A DNA stretch of 58,048 nucleotides. It comes from Flavobacterium sp. (lineage in GTDB: Bacteria > Bacteroidota > Bacteroidia > Flavobacteriales > Flavobacteriaceae). Position numbers and translations under genes: made by a program. Below, piece by piece: positions 1 through 8,701 of the stretch. The notes below the pieces were generated by a model. The model saw only the letters and a program-made list of their open reading frames with translations, had not been told where the DNA came from and did no database searches. The stretch covers positions 1-58,048 of the forward strand of contig JAGORP010000002.1 of assembly GCA_018062725.1 (NCBI GenBank), read 5' to 3'. How positions within the stretch are numbered: the stretch's first letter is position 1; each line of letters begins with the position of its first letter.

Positions 1-840
1 ATGTATAATACTGCTAATATAAACCCTGCATATGCGGGTTCAAGAGGATGTTTAAGTGTTTTGGCAATGCATAGAACACAATGGGTAGGATTAGAAGGTG
101 CTCCAGTAACCAATACTGTAACATTACATACACCACTTGGGTCAAGTCAGAAAGTTGGATTGGGAGTTAGTTTTGTTAATGATCGTTTAGGTCCTTCTGA
201 TGAAAATACTATTTCGGTAGATATGAGTTATACGATACCTACTTCCGAAACGTTTAAACTAGCCTTTGGAGTTAAAGGGACAGCAAATCTTTTTAACGTT
301 GATTTCAATAAATTGAAAACATTCGATCCAAATGATCCTTTGCAAAAAGGGAAGGAGAATATTGATAATAGATTTTATCCAAATGTTGGAGCAGGTGTTT
401 TTTGGTATTCACATAGAACATATGTTGGGCTTTCAATTCCTTTTATGTTAGAACAAAAATATTATGATAATGATGTTCAGTATGTTGCAGGAGAAAGGAT
501 GCACATTCATTTTATCGCAGGACATGTTTTCAAATTAAGTAATGAAATACAATTTAAACCAGCTGCTTTATTAAAAGCAGTTAAAGGGGCTCCGTTACAA
601 GCCGATTTATCAGGGAACTTTTGGTTCAACGAAAAATTCTCTTTAGGTGTTGCTTATAGATGGGATGCCGCATTAAGTGGAATGGCTGGATTTCAAATTT
701 CGGACTCTTGGTTGATAGGCTATGCTTATGACAAAGAAACAACACGATTAGGTAATTTTAATTCAGGATCACATGAAATATTTTTACGTTATGAGTTGTT
801 TAAAAACTTCGACAAAGTAGTAGCTCCAAGATTCTTCTAA
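1..840 (+). CDS. PorP/SprF family type IX secretion outer-membrane protein (5' truncated)
   Basis: Outer-membrane beta-barrel of the PorP/SprF family, which helps type IX secretion or surface display of gliding adhesins with a type-B C-terminal domain. The first residues in the window (MYNTANINPAYAGSRG, then RTQWVGLEGAP) match the conserved block that normally follows a signal peptide and a Gln/Tyr-rich stretch. The methionine at base 1 is therefore probably internal, and the true start lies upstream of the window. The rest shows alternating hydrophobic beta-strands and ends in an aromatic residue, as barrels do. The PorE-like gene follows after 11 bases, so the two are likely co-transcribed. 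By family habit, the gene just upstream may be a large T9SS-exported adhesin (inference). Confidence 0.88.
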   Translation: MYNTANINPAYAGSRGCLSVLAMHRTQWVGLEGAPVTNTVTLHTPLGSSQKVGLGVSFVNDRLGPSDENTISVDMSYTIPTSETFKLAFGVKGTANLFNVDFNKLKTFDPNDPLQKGKENIDNRFYPNVGAGVFWYSHRTYVGLSIPFMLEQKYYDNDVQYVAGERMHIHFIAGHVFKLSNEIQFKPAALLKAVKGAPLQADLSGNFWFNEKFSLGVAYRWDAALSGMAGFQISDSWLIGYAYDKETTRLGNFNSGSHEIFLRYELFKNFDKVVAPRFF

Positions 841-851
841 AAAAATAGATT

Positions 852-2810
852 ATGAAAAGACAAATTCAAATAGTATTAGTTACGTTATTAATTAATTTTT
901 CAATTTTTGGTCAAGAGGCCAAAGTTGTAAAAGCAAATTCGCAATATGATAATTTAGCTTATGTAGACGCGATTAAAACCTACGAAAAAATTGCAGCGAA
1001 AGGTTATAAATCGGTTGATCTATTTCAAAAATTAGGAGATTCCTATTATTTTAATGCCAACTTATTAGAAGCAAATAAATGGTATGATGAATTGTTTGCC
1101 TTAAACGAAAAAGTCGCTCCCGAATATTATTATCGTTATTCTCAAACTTTAAAAGCTGCAGGAGATTATACTAAAGCAAACCAGTTTCTAGATAAGTTTT
1201 ATGAATTAGCAGGAAGTGATGTTAGAGGTAAATATTATAGTGAACAAAAAAATTATAAAGAAATAATTGCCAAAAATTCTGGTAGATACGAAATAAAAAC
1301 TACTGAAGTTAATACAAAAGCATACGAATACGGACCATATAAGTATGGTGATAAAGTACTTTTTTCAACCTCAAGAGATAGTACAGGGTATGCAAAAATA
1401 AAAACAAAATGGACTGGTTTGCCTTTTACAAACTTGTATGCGGCAGATTTGTCTGAAGATGGATCTCTAGTAAAACCAAAACGTTTTTCAAACAAATTAA
1501 ATTCTAAATTTCACGAAGATACTCCAGTTTTTACTAAAGATTTAAAAACGGTTTACTTCACTAGAAATAACTTCAACGACGGAATAGTTGGTAAAAGTGC
1601 TGAAAAGTTAATTTTAATAAAATTATATAAAGCTACACTTGAAGGAGAAGAATGGACTAACGTTAAAGAATTGCCATTCAATAGCGATGATTTTAGTACA
1701 GCTCATCCTGCTTTAAGCCCAGATGAGAAAACATTGTACTTTGCAACAAATAGACCTGGAACGACTGGTCAATCTGATTTATACAAGGTTTCAATTTTAG
1801 GGAATGATACCTATGGAGAACCTGTTAAATTAACTGGAGGAGTTAATACTGAAGGTAGAGAAACTTTTCCATATGTAAATGAAAATAACGAATTGTACTT
1901 TGCTTCTGATGGTCATCAAGGTTTAGGTGGTTTGGATATTTTTATGACCAAGCTTGATGAAAATGGAATGCCTACTAAAGTAGTTAATGTTGGTGAACCC
2001 GTAAATAGCTCACAAGATGATTTTGCATTAATTATAGATGTAACTACTAAAAAAGGTTTTTTTACTTCTAATAGAGAAGGTGGTCAAGGATTAGACGACA
2101 TCTATAGTTTTATTGAAAATAAACCTTTAGATATGGATTATAAACATGATTTGGAAGGAGTTATTACTGATTTAGAGACTAATGAAGTAATTCCTGGCGC
2201 AACTGTTACTCTTTTTGATGATAAGTTTAATGCTGTTGCCACAACAACTGCTGATGAAAACGGAAATTATAGTTTTAAAAATATAGGAGCAGGTAAAAAA
2301 TACTATGTTAGAAGTGAAAAAGAAGAGTACGATACTGTAGAAACTCCTGTTTCAATTCCTAATAAACCTGGAAAAACCCAACTTCCAATAAAAAAAGGTA
2401 AGAAAGTTAAAGAGATTAAAGTGGGTACTGATTTAGCTAAAACTTTTGATATTAAAATTATTTATTTCGATTTAGATAAATCTAATATCAGAAAAGATGC
2501 TGCTTTAGAATTGGAAAAAATTCTTGACGTAATGCAACAAAATCCAACACTAAAAATTGATGTTAGATCGCACACTGATTGTCGTCAAACTGCTGATTAC
2601 AATTTGAAATTATCTGATCGTAGAGCAAAATCAACTATTGGTTGGTTGGTAAAAAATGGAATTTCTAAAACAAGATTAACAGGAAAAGGATATGGAGAAT
2701 CGCAACTAACAAATGATTGTGGTTGTGAACCAACAAATAACTCTTCTTGTTCTGAAGAGCAACACCAACAAAATAGAAGAAGTGAATTTATCATAGTTTC
2801 TATGAATTAA
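852..2810 (+). CDS. PorE-like OmpA family protein (TPR, PD40 propeller, CRD, OmpA domain)
   Basis: Predicted periplasmic or outer-membrane-attached peptidoglycan-binding protein of the PorE type, which anchors type IX secretion parts to the cell wall. A signal peptide ends near residue 20. Then come TPR-like helices (about 25-130), WD40/PD40 beta-propeller repeats (about 150-430, with repeated LSPDEKTLYFATNRPG-like motifs), a carboxypeptidase-regulatory-like domain (about 433-510) and a C-terminal OmpA domain (about 530-650, with YFDLDKSNIR and LSDRRAKS). This is the domain order described for Porphyromonas PorE. Many paralogues exist in flavobacteria next to PorP/SprF genes, so it may serve one adhesin rather than the core secretion machine. 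An intrinsic terminator follows. Confidence 0.87.
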   Translation: MKRQIQIVLVTLLINFSIFGQEAKVVKANSQYDNLAYVDAIKTYEKIAAKGYKSVDLFQKLGDSYYFNANLLEANKWYDELFALNEKVAPEYYYRYSQTLKAAGDYTKANQFLDKFYELAGSDVRGKYYSEQKNYKEIIAKNSGRYEIKTTEVNTKAYEYGPYKYGDKVLFSTSRDSTGYAKIKTKWTGLPFTNLYAADLSEDGSLVKPKRFSNKLNSKFHEDTPVFTKDLKTVYFTRNNFNDGIVGKSAEKLILIKLYKATLEGEEWTNVKELPFNSDDFSTAHPALSPDEKTLYFATNRPGTTGQSDLYKVSILGNDTYGEPVKLTGGVNTEGRETFPYVNENNELYFASDGHQGLGGLDIFMTKLDENGMPTKVVNVGEPVNSSQDDFALIIDVTTKKGFFTSNREGGQGLDDIYSFIENKPLDMDYKHDLEGVITDLETNEVIPGATVTLFDDKFNAVATTTADENGNYSFKNIGAGKKYYVRSEKEEYDTVETPVSIPNKPGKTQLPIKKGKKVKEIKVGTDLAKTFDIKIIYFDLDKSNIRKDAALELEKILDVMQQNPTLKIDVRSHTDCRQTADYNLKLSDRRAKSTIGWLVKNGISKTRLTGKGYGESQLTNDCGCEPTNNSSCSEEQHQQNRRSEFIIVSMN

Positions 2811-2830
2811 ATAAGACTTAGCAAAACTTT

Positions 2831-2865
2831 AAGGAGCATCAATTACTTTTGATGCTCTTTTTTTT
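2831..2865 (+). terminator. Intrinsic terminator after the PorP-PorE-like pair
   Basis: A perfect 9-bp stem (GAGCATCAA at 2834-2842 with TTGATGCTC at 2849-2857) is followed by a run of eight T. It lies 20 bases after the PorE-like stop. Confidence 0.85.
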
Positions 2866-2897
2866 GGATAAAATTTTGTTAATACAAAGGGGATTAC

Positions 2898-2927
2898 TTG
2901 TTTAATGTGAGCGAATTGTTATTTTTG
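2898..2927 (+). promoter_or_regulatory. Bacteroidetes-type promoter for the first SurA-like gene
   Basis: TTG at 2898-2900, 19 bases, then TATTTTTG at 2920-2927, which fits TTG-N19-TAnnTTTG. Transcription would begin near 2934, so translation must start at 2958. An in-frame TTG at 2898 would lie upstream of the transcript. Confidence 0.7.
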
Positions 2928-2957
2928 CTACTCTATTCTAAAATAAACAAATTGAAA

Positions 2958-4922
2958 ATGAAGTCAAGCCCTTTTTTATCAGTATTTTTTATGCTATTTA
3001 CAAGCGTTTTAGTTGCTCAAAATAGCCCTAAAGAAGTTTTGTTTAAAATTGATGAAAAGCCTTATTTTACTGATGAATTTGTAAGAGTTTACAATAAAAA
3101 CATCGATTTAGTAAAAGACGAATCTCAAAAAGATTTAAATCAATATTTGGAATTGTTTGTAGCTTACAAACTAAAAATTACCAAAGCCAATAAATTAGGT
3201 TTGCAAAACGGCCAACAATATACTAATGAATTGAAATCGTACAGAGGTCAATTAGCGAAAAATTATACTTCCGACTCTAAAGTAACGAAAGCGTTAATCG
3301 AAGAAGGGTACAATAGATTGCAAAAAGAAGTAAAAGCAGCTCATGTTCTTATAAAATGTGATGAAAATGCTTCGCCAGAAGATACTCTAAAAGCATTCAA
3401 TCAAGCATTAGATGTTAGAAAAAGAATTTTGTCAGGAGAGAATTTCGAAGAGGTGGCACAACAAGTATCTCAAGATCCTTCAGCTAAAGAAAACAAAGGA
3501 AATTTAGGATATTTTTCTGCATTTAGAATGGTATACCCTTTCGAAACAGCTGCTTTCACAACTAAAGTAGGTGAGGTGTCTAAACCCGTTCGTACAAAAT
3601 TTGGCTATCATTTAGTAAAAGTATTAGATGTTAGAGAAAATAGAGGAGAGGTTACTGTTGCTCACATTATGGTGTTAAAACCACAAACAATAACTCCTGA
3701 AATTACTACAAAAATTACTTCAACGATTAAGGATATTTATTCAAAATTGAAGCAAGGAGAAAGTTTCGAAGCATTAGCCAATCAATTTTCCGAAGATAAA
3801 AATTCTGCTCCAAAAGGAGGTGTTTTACCAAGATTTGCTTCTGGACAATTAAGTTCTGAAGTTTTTGAAAATGTAGCTTTTGGTTTAAAAAATGTGGGTG
3901 AATATTCAGAACCTTTTGAAAGTCAGTTTGGATGGCATATTGTGAAACTGATTGAAAAACATCCAGTTAAAAAATTGGAAGAAATGGAGCGCGAATTGGA
4001 TGCTAAAATCCGTAAAGATGATCGCTCTAGAATTATTACAAACACTTTAAATGCTAAATTGAGAACTAAGTATAAAGTTGTTCGTAATGAAAAATTATAT
4101 GCAAAAATTAAAACTTTGGTGACCGATAAGTATTATACAGGCGAATGGAAATTGCCTGAAGATACTAAAGAGTTTGAAGCTGAATTGTTAAAATTACAAG
4201 ACAAATCGATTACTGGAGCAACGTTTTTACAAGAATTAAATTCAAGACAAAAATCTAAATTAGCAATAAAACCAATAAGTAAATTGGTAGATTTCGTTTA
4301 CAATGGTTTTGTAGATGGTCAATTAAATAATTACTATAATGATAATTTAGAGGCGGAATTTCCTGAATTTGCAAATATCGTAGAAGAATATCGTGACGGC
4401 TTATTGCTTTTTGACTTAATGGAAAAAGAAATTTGGAACAAAGCTAAGCAAGACACTATTGGTTTGAAAAAACATTTTGAAATCAATAAAGCCAACTACC
4501 AATGGAAAAATCGTGTTGAAGTAGTAACTGTTTCTACTGCAAAAGAAGATTTCGTTAAAAAAGCGATCAAACTATTAAAAAGTGATGTCAAATTAGACGA
4601 TATAAAGACAAAATTAAATACTAAAGATGCGGTAAATGTTATGATAAAAGAAGAAATTCTGGAAGAAGGTGACGCAACTAAAAACATTGCTTTTAAAGTC
4701 GGATTGTCTGAAGTTTATAAAGACAAAGACTTTTATTATGTAAACAAAGTAATAAAGGTAATACCAGCAGTAGGAAAAACATTTGAAGAAACTAAAGGAA
4801 GAGTGATTAATGATTACCAACAATTTCTAGAGGATAATTGGGTTTCTGAATTGAAAAAAGAATTTAAAGTAAATACAAATACTGCAGTTTTTGAGAAATT
4901 GAAGGCTACAATGAAAAAATAA
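2958..4922 (+). CDS. SurA-like periplasmic peptidylprolyl isomerase (two parvulin domains)
   Basis: Exported chaperone/prolyl isomerase, probably helping outer-membrane proteins fold. I place the start at the ATG at 2958 (MKSSPFLSVFF), which gives a clean signal peptide ending near LVAQ and 654 residues. The open frame runs further upstream, but that part overlaps the promoter. Two rotamase domains are visible: about residues 127-225 (AAHVLIK to FGYHLVKVLD) and about 233-335 (VAHIMVL to FGWHIVKLIE). The C-terminal 320 residues are helical and charged, with no clear motif. A second parvulin gene follows after 26 bases with no terminator, so this looks like a two-gene operon. Confidence 0.9.
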   Translation: MKSSPFLSVFFMLFTSVLVAQNSPKEVLFKIDEKPYFTDEFVRVYNKNIDLVKDESQKDLNQYLELFVAYKLKITKANKLGLQNGQQYTNELKSYRGQLAKNYTSDSKVTKALIEEGYNRLQKEVKAAHVLIKCDENASPEDTLKAFNQALDVRKRILSGENFEEVAQQVSQDPSAKENKGNLGYFSAFRMVYPFETAAFTTKVGEVSKPVRTKFGYHLVKVLDVRENRGEVTVAHIMVLKPQTITPEITTKITSTIKDIYSKLKQGESFEALANQFSEDKNSAPKGGVLPRFASGQLSSEVFENVAFGLKNVGEYSEPFESQFGWHIVKLIEKHPVKKLEEMERELDAKIRKDDRSRIITNTLNAKLRTKYKVVRNEKLYAKIKTLVTDKYYTGEWKLPEDTKEFEAELLKLQDKSITGATFLQELNSRQKSKLAIKPISKLVDFVYNGFVDGQLNNYYNDNLEAEFPEFANIVEEYRDGLLLFDLMEKEIWNKAKQDTIGLKKHFEINKANYQWKNRVEVVTVSTAKEDFVKKAIKLLKSDVKLDDIKTKLNTKDAVNVMIKEEILEEGDATKNIAFKVGLSEVYKDKDFYYVNKVIKVIPAVGKTFEETKGRVINDYQQFLEDNWVSELKKEFKVNTNTAVFEKLKATMKK

Positions 4923-4948
4923 GTAAAGCCAAATAAATTAAAATACAA

Positions 4949-6301
4949 ATGATGTTAATTAAAAAAATAAGTCTTTTTGCTGCCTTTTTACTGGTAACTA
5001 TTTCTGCATCCGCACAAAAGACAAAAATTGATGGTGTTGTAGGTGTAGTAGGAGATTATGTGATTTTGGATTCAGATATCGATAAGACATATTTAGAATT
5101 AAAACAACAAGGTGTTGAGACTAAAGATATTTCTCGTTGCCAAATGTTTGGGAAATTATTAGAAGATAAATTATATGCTCACCAAGCGATTCAAGATAGT
5201 ATTGTAATAGCTGATTCGGAAGTAAATCAAAAATTAGACGAGCAAATGAACTACATGGTAGAACAATTGGGTTCTATGGAAAAAGTAGTGCAATACTTCA
5301 AAAAATCAAGTGTTGAAGATTTTAAAACGGAATTGTTTGATATTATCAAAACAAACAGGTTAACTTCAGAAATGCAAAAAAAGATTGTTGACCAAGTAAT
5401 TATCACACCAGAAGAGGTTCGTGATTTTTTTAAAGCAATTCCTGCAGAGGACTTACCTGTTTTTGGTGCCGAAATGGAAGTAGCACACATTGTAGTAAAA
5501 CCAATTATTGCTAAAGAAGCTAAAGATGCAGTAATTAATCAACTGAAAGCATTTAAAAAAGATATCCAAGAAAATGGGGCTAGTTTTTTTACAAAAGCCG
5601 TTCTGTATTCGGAAGATCCAGGATCTAAAAATAATGGAGGATATTACAAAATGAACCGTAAAACACAGTTCGTAAAAGAATTTAAAGACGTTGCATTCAG
5701 TTTGCAAGAAGGTGAAATTTCAGAACCTTTTGAAACAGAATTTGGATTCCATATTATTCAAGTGGATAAAATAAAAGGACAAGATGTAGAATTAAGACAT
5801 ATTGTTATTGCTCCAAAAGTTTCGGATGAGGCTTTAAAAGTGGCTAAAGAAAAAGCAGAGTCGATTCGTACAAAAATTTTAAATAAAGAAATTACTTTTG
5901 CTGAAGCAGCACGCACGATGTCGGAAGAAAAAGAAACCAAAAATGATGGAGGTGTATTAACAAATCCTAAAACACAAGACACTCGTTTCGAATTGACCAA
6001 AATGGATCCGTCTATGTATTCGGTAGTAGCGAACTTAAAAGATGGAGAAGTTTCTTATCCTATTACAGAAGAGGATAGAACAGGTAAGAAATTTTACAAA
6101 ATTATGACGGTTACTAATCGTTTTGATGAACATACTGCCGATTATGCCAAAGATTATATTCGTTTGAAAGAATTAGCCTTAAAAGAAAAACAATTGAAAG
6201 CCATTGCAAAATGGAGTGAAGAAAAAATTAAGGAAACGCACATCAAAATTAACGGAGAATACCGTGATTGCACTTACACCAATAACTGGTTGAAAAAATA
6301 A
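4949..6301 (+). CDS. SurA-like periplasmic peptidylprolyl isomerase
   Basis: Second parvulin-type chaperone of the pair, 450 residues, exported by an N-terminal signal peptide (cleavage near SASA-Q). Its layout is closer to true SurA than its neighbour's: a SurA N-terminal helical region (about 22-145), rotamase 1 (about 177-275, VAHIVVKP to FGFHIIQVDK) and rotamase 2 (about 281-385, LRHIVIAPK to KKFYKIMTV). Two in-frame ATG codons stand together at 4949 and 4952, and either could start translation. It is co-transcribed with the gene before it and closed by a terminator. Its likely clients are outer-membrane barrels such as the PorP-like protein upstream (inference). Confidence 0.9.
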   Translation: MMLIKKISLFAAFLLVTISASAQKTKIDGVVGVVGDYVILDSDIDKTYLELKQQGVETKDISRCQMFGKLLEDKLYAHQAIQDSIVIADSEVNQKLDEQMNYMVEQLGSMEKVVQYFKKSSVEDFKTELFDIIKTNRLTSEMQKKIVDQVIITPEEVRDFFKAIPAEDLPVFGAEMEVAHIVVKPIIAKEAKDAVINQLKAFKKDIQENGASFFTKAVLYSEDPGSKNNGGYYKMNRKTQFVKEFKDVAFSLQEGEISEPFETEFGFHIIQVDKIKGQDVELRHIVIAPKVSDEALKVAKEKAESIRTKILNKEITFAEAARTMSEEKETKNDGGVLTNPKTQDTRFELTKMDPSMYSVVANLKDGEVSYPITEEDRTGKKFYKIMTVTNRFDEHTADYAKDYIRLKELALKEKQLKAIAKWSEEKIKETHIKINGEYRDCTYTNNWLKK

Positions 6302-6317
6302 ATTTTTATTAATTCAG

Positions 6318-6362
6318 ATAAAAGAGTTAGTTTTATGAAATCATAGAATTAACTCTTTTTTG
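6318..6362 (+). terminator. Intrinsic terminator after the SurA-like pair
   Basis: AAAAGAGTTA (6320-6329) pairs with TAACTCTTTT (6350-6359), followed by T residues. The 20-base loop is long, so the strength is uncertain. Confidence 0.65.
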
Positions 6363-6426
6363 GTTTTAAAATTAACGAAAAGTTTAGATTTCTGAATTCG
6401 GATCTCTAAATTCAAAATTCAAAAAT

Positions 6427-7380
6427 ATGTCAGATGTTACCGCCATTCAAAATTTGGTTCAAAAGCAAAAGGAACTAAAAAAAGAAATCGCCAAAATAAT
6501 AGTTGGCCAAGAGGAAGTTGTCAATCAAATTGTGTTGAGTATCTTCTCGGGAGGTCATGCACTTTTAGTAGGGGTCCCTGGTTTGGCAAAAACATTAATG
6601 GTGAATACCATTTCGCAAGCCTTAGGTTTAGATTTTAAACGTATTCAATTTACACCCGATTTAATGCCTTCTGATATTTTAGGTAGCGAAATTCTTGATG
6701 AAACGAGAAATTTTAAATTCATCAAAGGGCCAATTTTTTCGAATATTATTTTGGCCGATGAGATCAACCGTACGCCACCCAAAACCCAAGCGGCTTTATT
6801 GGAAGCCATGCAAGAAAAATCGGTGACTGTGGCGGGGCATCATTATAAATTAGAATTGCCATTTTTTGTACTTGCCACTCAAAACCCGATTGAGCAAGAA
6901 GGAACGTATCCGTTACCTGAAGCACAATTAGACCGTTTTATGTTTGCTATAAAATTAGAGTATCCTTCTTTTGCCGAAGAAGTACAAGTGGTGAAAAGTA
7001 CCACGTCAGATGTTACAGAAAAAGTAAATCCGTTGTTCACAGCGCAAGAAATTATCGATTTTCAGCACCTAATTCGCCGAATTCCTGTAACTGATAATGT
7101 TATCGAATATGCAGTAACTTTAGTGTCAAAAACACGACCTGATAATGCTTTAGCAACCGATTATATTAAAAATTACATCGATTGGGGTGCTGGTCCACGT
7201 GCTTCGCAAAATTTAATTTTGGCAGCCAAAACAAATGCAGCGTTGAATGGTAAATTCTCACCCGATATTGAAGACGTTCAAGCGGTGGCTACTGGAATTT
7301 TACGTCATAGAATTATTAAAAACTACAAAGCCGACGCCGAAGGTATAACAGAAGAAATGATTATTAAAAAATTGTTTTAA
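6427..7380 (+). CDS. MoxR family AAA+ ATPase
   Basis: MoxR-type AAA+ chaperone ATPase of 317 residues, the normal family size. The Walker A motif GVPGLAKT lies near residues 48-55, Walker B IILADEIN near 107-114, and the sensor/arginine region follows (ATQNPIEQEGTYPLPEAQLDRF). MoxR proteins usually act with von Willebrand A-domain partners encoded beside them (DUF58, BatA/BatB). None is present here: an acyltransferase follows after 6 bases. The substrate is therefore unknown. The 5' leader (6391-6424) is a degenerate AATTC-rich repeat similar to the one before hisS. Confidence 0.92.
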   Translation: MSDVTAIQNLVQKQKELKKEIAKIIVGQEEVVNQIVLSIFSGGHALLVGVPGLAKTLMVNTISQALGLDFKRIQFTPDLMPSDILGSEILDETRNFKFIKGPIFSNIILADEINRTPPKTQAALLEAMQEKSVTVAGHHYKLELPFFVLATQNPIEQEGTYPLPEAQLDRFMFAIKLEYPSFAEEVQVVKSTTSDVTEKVNPLFTAQEIIDFQHLIRRIPVTDNVIEYAVTLVSKTRPDNALATDYIKNYIDWGAGPRASQNLILAAKTNAALNGKFSPDIEDVQAVATGILRHRIIKNYKADAEGITEEMIIKKLF

Positions 7381-7386
7381 TCTTTA

Positions 7387-8514
7387 ATGCTCGGTCTTAA
7401 AGTTACCTTAGAAAACCGTTATCCTGGTCTAGATCTAGCAAGGAGTATTGCGATTTCGTTAGTAGTTTTTTCGCATTCCTTATGGATTAGCAATTATTAT
7501 CCTTCCATCATTAGTTGGTTAATGCGATTAAGCGGAACTATTGGTGTCGAAATATTTTTTGTGATTAGTGGTTTCTTAATTGGAAAAATAGTTTTAAAAT
7601 TGATTCAAAAAGATGATTTTTCATTACAGGATGTTTTTGTTTTTCTGAAAAGACGTTGGTTTAGAACCTTGCCTAACTATTATTTAGCTTTACTGATTAA
7701 CTTAATTTTATGGGTGGCAATTTATAAGGAAATTCCAGAAAAATTATTTTTGTATTTCTTTTATCTTCAAAATATTACGACTACATCTCCTGCCTTTTTT
7801 AGAGTAGCTTGGAGTCTTGCAGTAGAGCAGTTTTGTTATATTGTTGGCCCGTTTTCATTGTATTTCCTGATTAAAGTTTTTCCCAAACAAGACAAAGGAA
7901 AGCTTTTTGTAGCAATGTCACTTTTAGTTATTCTTGCCTTCGGAATTATACGTTTATATTTTAATCAAACTCATAGTATTCATAGTTTATCGGAATGGAA
8001 TGAAAAACTGCGTAAAGTGACTATTTATAGAGTAGACGCAATCTATTATGGTTTTATCGCTTTTTATGTATTGCGTGAATTTGTCCTTTCGGAAGCTGTA
8101 AAAAAGCTGTCTTTTGGTATTGGTTTAGTAATTTTACTAATGCTACATATCTTTATTTTTGCCTTAGGAATAAATGTCGAAACATTTCCATTTTTCTTTA
8201 ATGTTTTGTTCTTGCCCTTAAATTCTATTGCCATTTGTTTGTTGCTCCCTTTTTTGACAACCATGCAATTTCAATCCTTGCTTTTTACAAAATGGATTAC
8301 GTTAATTAGTGTCATTTCCTACAGTATTTATTTACTACATTACACGATTATACTGCATTTAATGAAAGAATTATTTCCATCAGAGGCTTTGTCTGGGTTT
8401 TCATTAGGCTTATATACAATTACTTATTGGATTATTACAGTTGTCTTGTCTTATTTACTGTATAAATATTTTGAAAGTCCGATGACACGACTCAGAGAAA
8501 TCAAAAACAAGTAA
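7387..8514 (+). CDS. Acyltransferase_3 family (OafA/YrhL-like) membrane acyltransferase
   Basis: Polytopic inner-membrane acyltransferase of 375 residues with about ten hydrophobic segments. Hallmarks are the early PGLDLARSIAISLVVFSHS block (catalytic His near residue 30), GVEIFFVISGFLIGK near 55-70 and the Arg-rich loop KRRWFRTLPNYY. The family moves acetyl or other acyl groups onto surface polysaccharides, lipids or peptidoglycan. The acceptor cannot be told from sequence. It begins 6 bases after the MoxR stop and is probably on the same transcript, though a functional link is not evident. Confidence 0.87.
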   Translation: MLGLKVTLENRYPGLDLARSIAISLVVFSHSLWISNYYPSIISWLMRLSGTIGVEIFFVISGFLIGKIVLKLIQKDDFSLQDVFVFLKRRWFRTLPNYYLALLINLILWVAIYKEIPEKLFLYFFYLQNITTTSPAFFRVAWSLAVEQFCYIVGPFSLYFLIKVFPKQDKGKLFVAMSLLVILAFGIIRLYFNQTHSIHSLSEWNEKLRKVTIYRVDAIYYGFIAFYVLREFVLSEAVKKLSFGIGLVILLMLHIFIFALGINVETFPFFFNVLFLPLNSIAICLLLPFLTTMQFQSLLFTKWITLISVISYSIYLLHYTIILHLMKELFPSEALSGFSLGLYTITYWIITVVLSYLLYKYFESPMTRLREIKNK

Positions 8515-8624
8515 TTTCAAATTTCAAATTGTTATTTTTTCTTGTTGTTTTTTTGGTTTTTATTTAAAATAATGGCATCAAATTCGTGTTTTGATAAAAA
8601 ATGAAAATCAAACGACTTATTTAC

Positions 8625-8639
8625 TTGAAAAATTTTCAA
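8625..8639. promoter_or_regulatory. Candidate operator palindrome upstream of acnB
   Basis: TTGAAAAATTTTCAA is a perfect 7-bp inverted repeat around a central A. It lies 17 bases upstream of the TAnnTTTG box, where a regulator could block the -33 region. AT-rich palindromes arise by chance, so this is tentative. Confidence 0.3.
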
Positions 8640-8656
8640 ACAATACCACTAATTTG

Positions 8657-8664
8657 TAAATTTG
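8657..8664 (+). promoter_or_regulatory. -7 promoter box for acnB
   Basis: TAAATTTG matches TAnnTTTG, 37 bases before the acnB start. No clear TTG is found at the usual -33 distance. Confidence 0.5.
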
Positions 8665-8701
8665 TGCAACAAATAAATAAAACCTTTTACTCGATATCAA
8701 A

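Noticed and set aside
2898..2957. Upstream extension of the first SurA-like protein to a start at 2898
   Set aside because: The extension would overlap the TTG-N19-TATTTTTG promoter and would bury the signal peptide that begins at the ATG at 2958.
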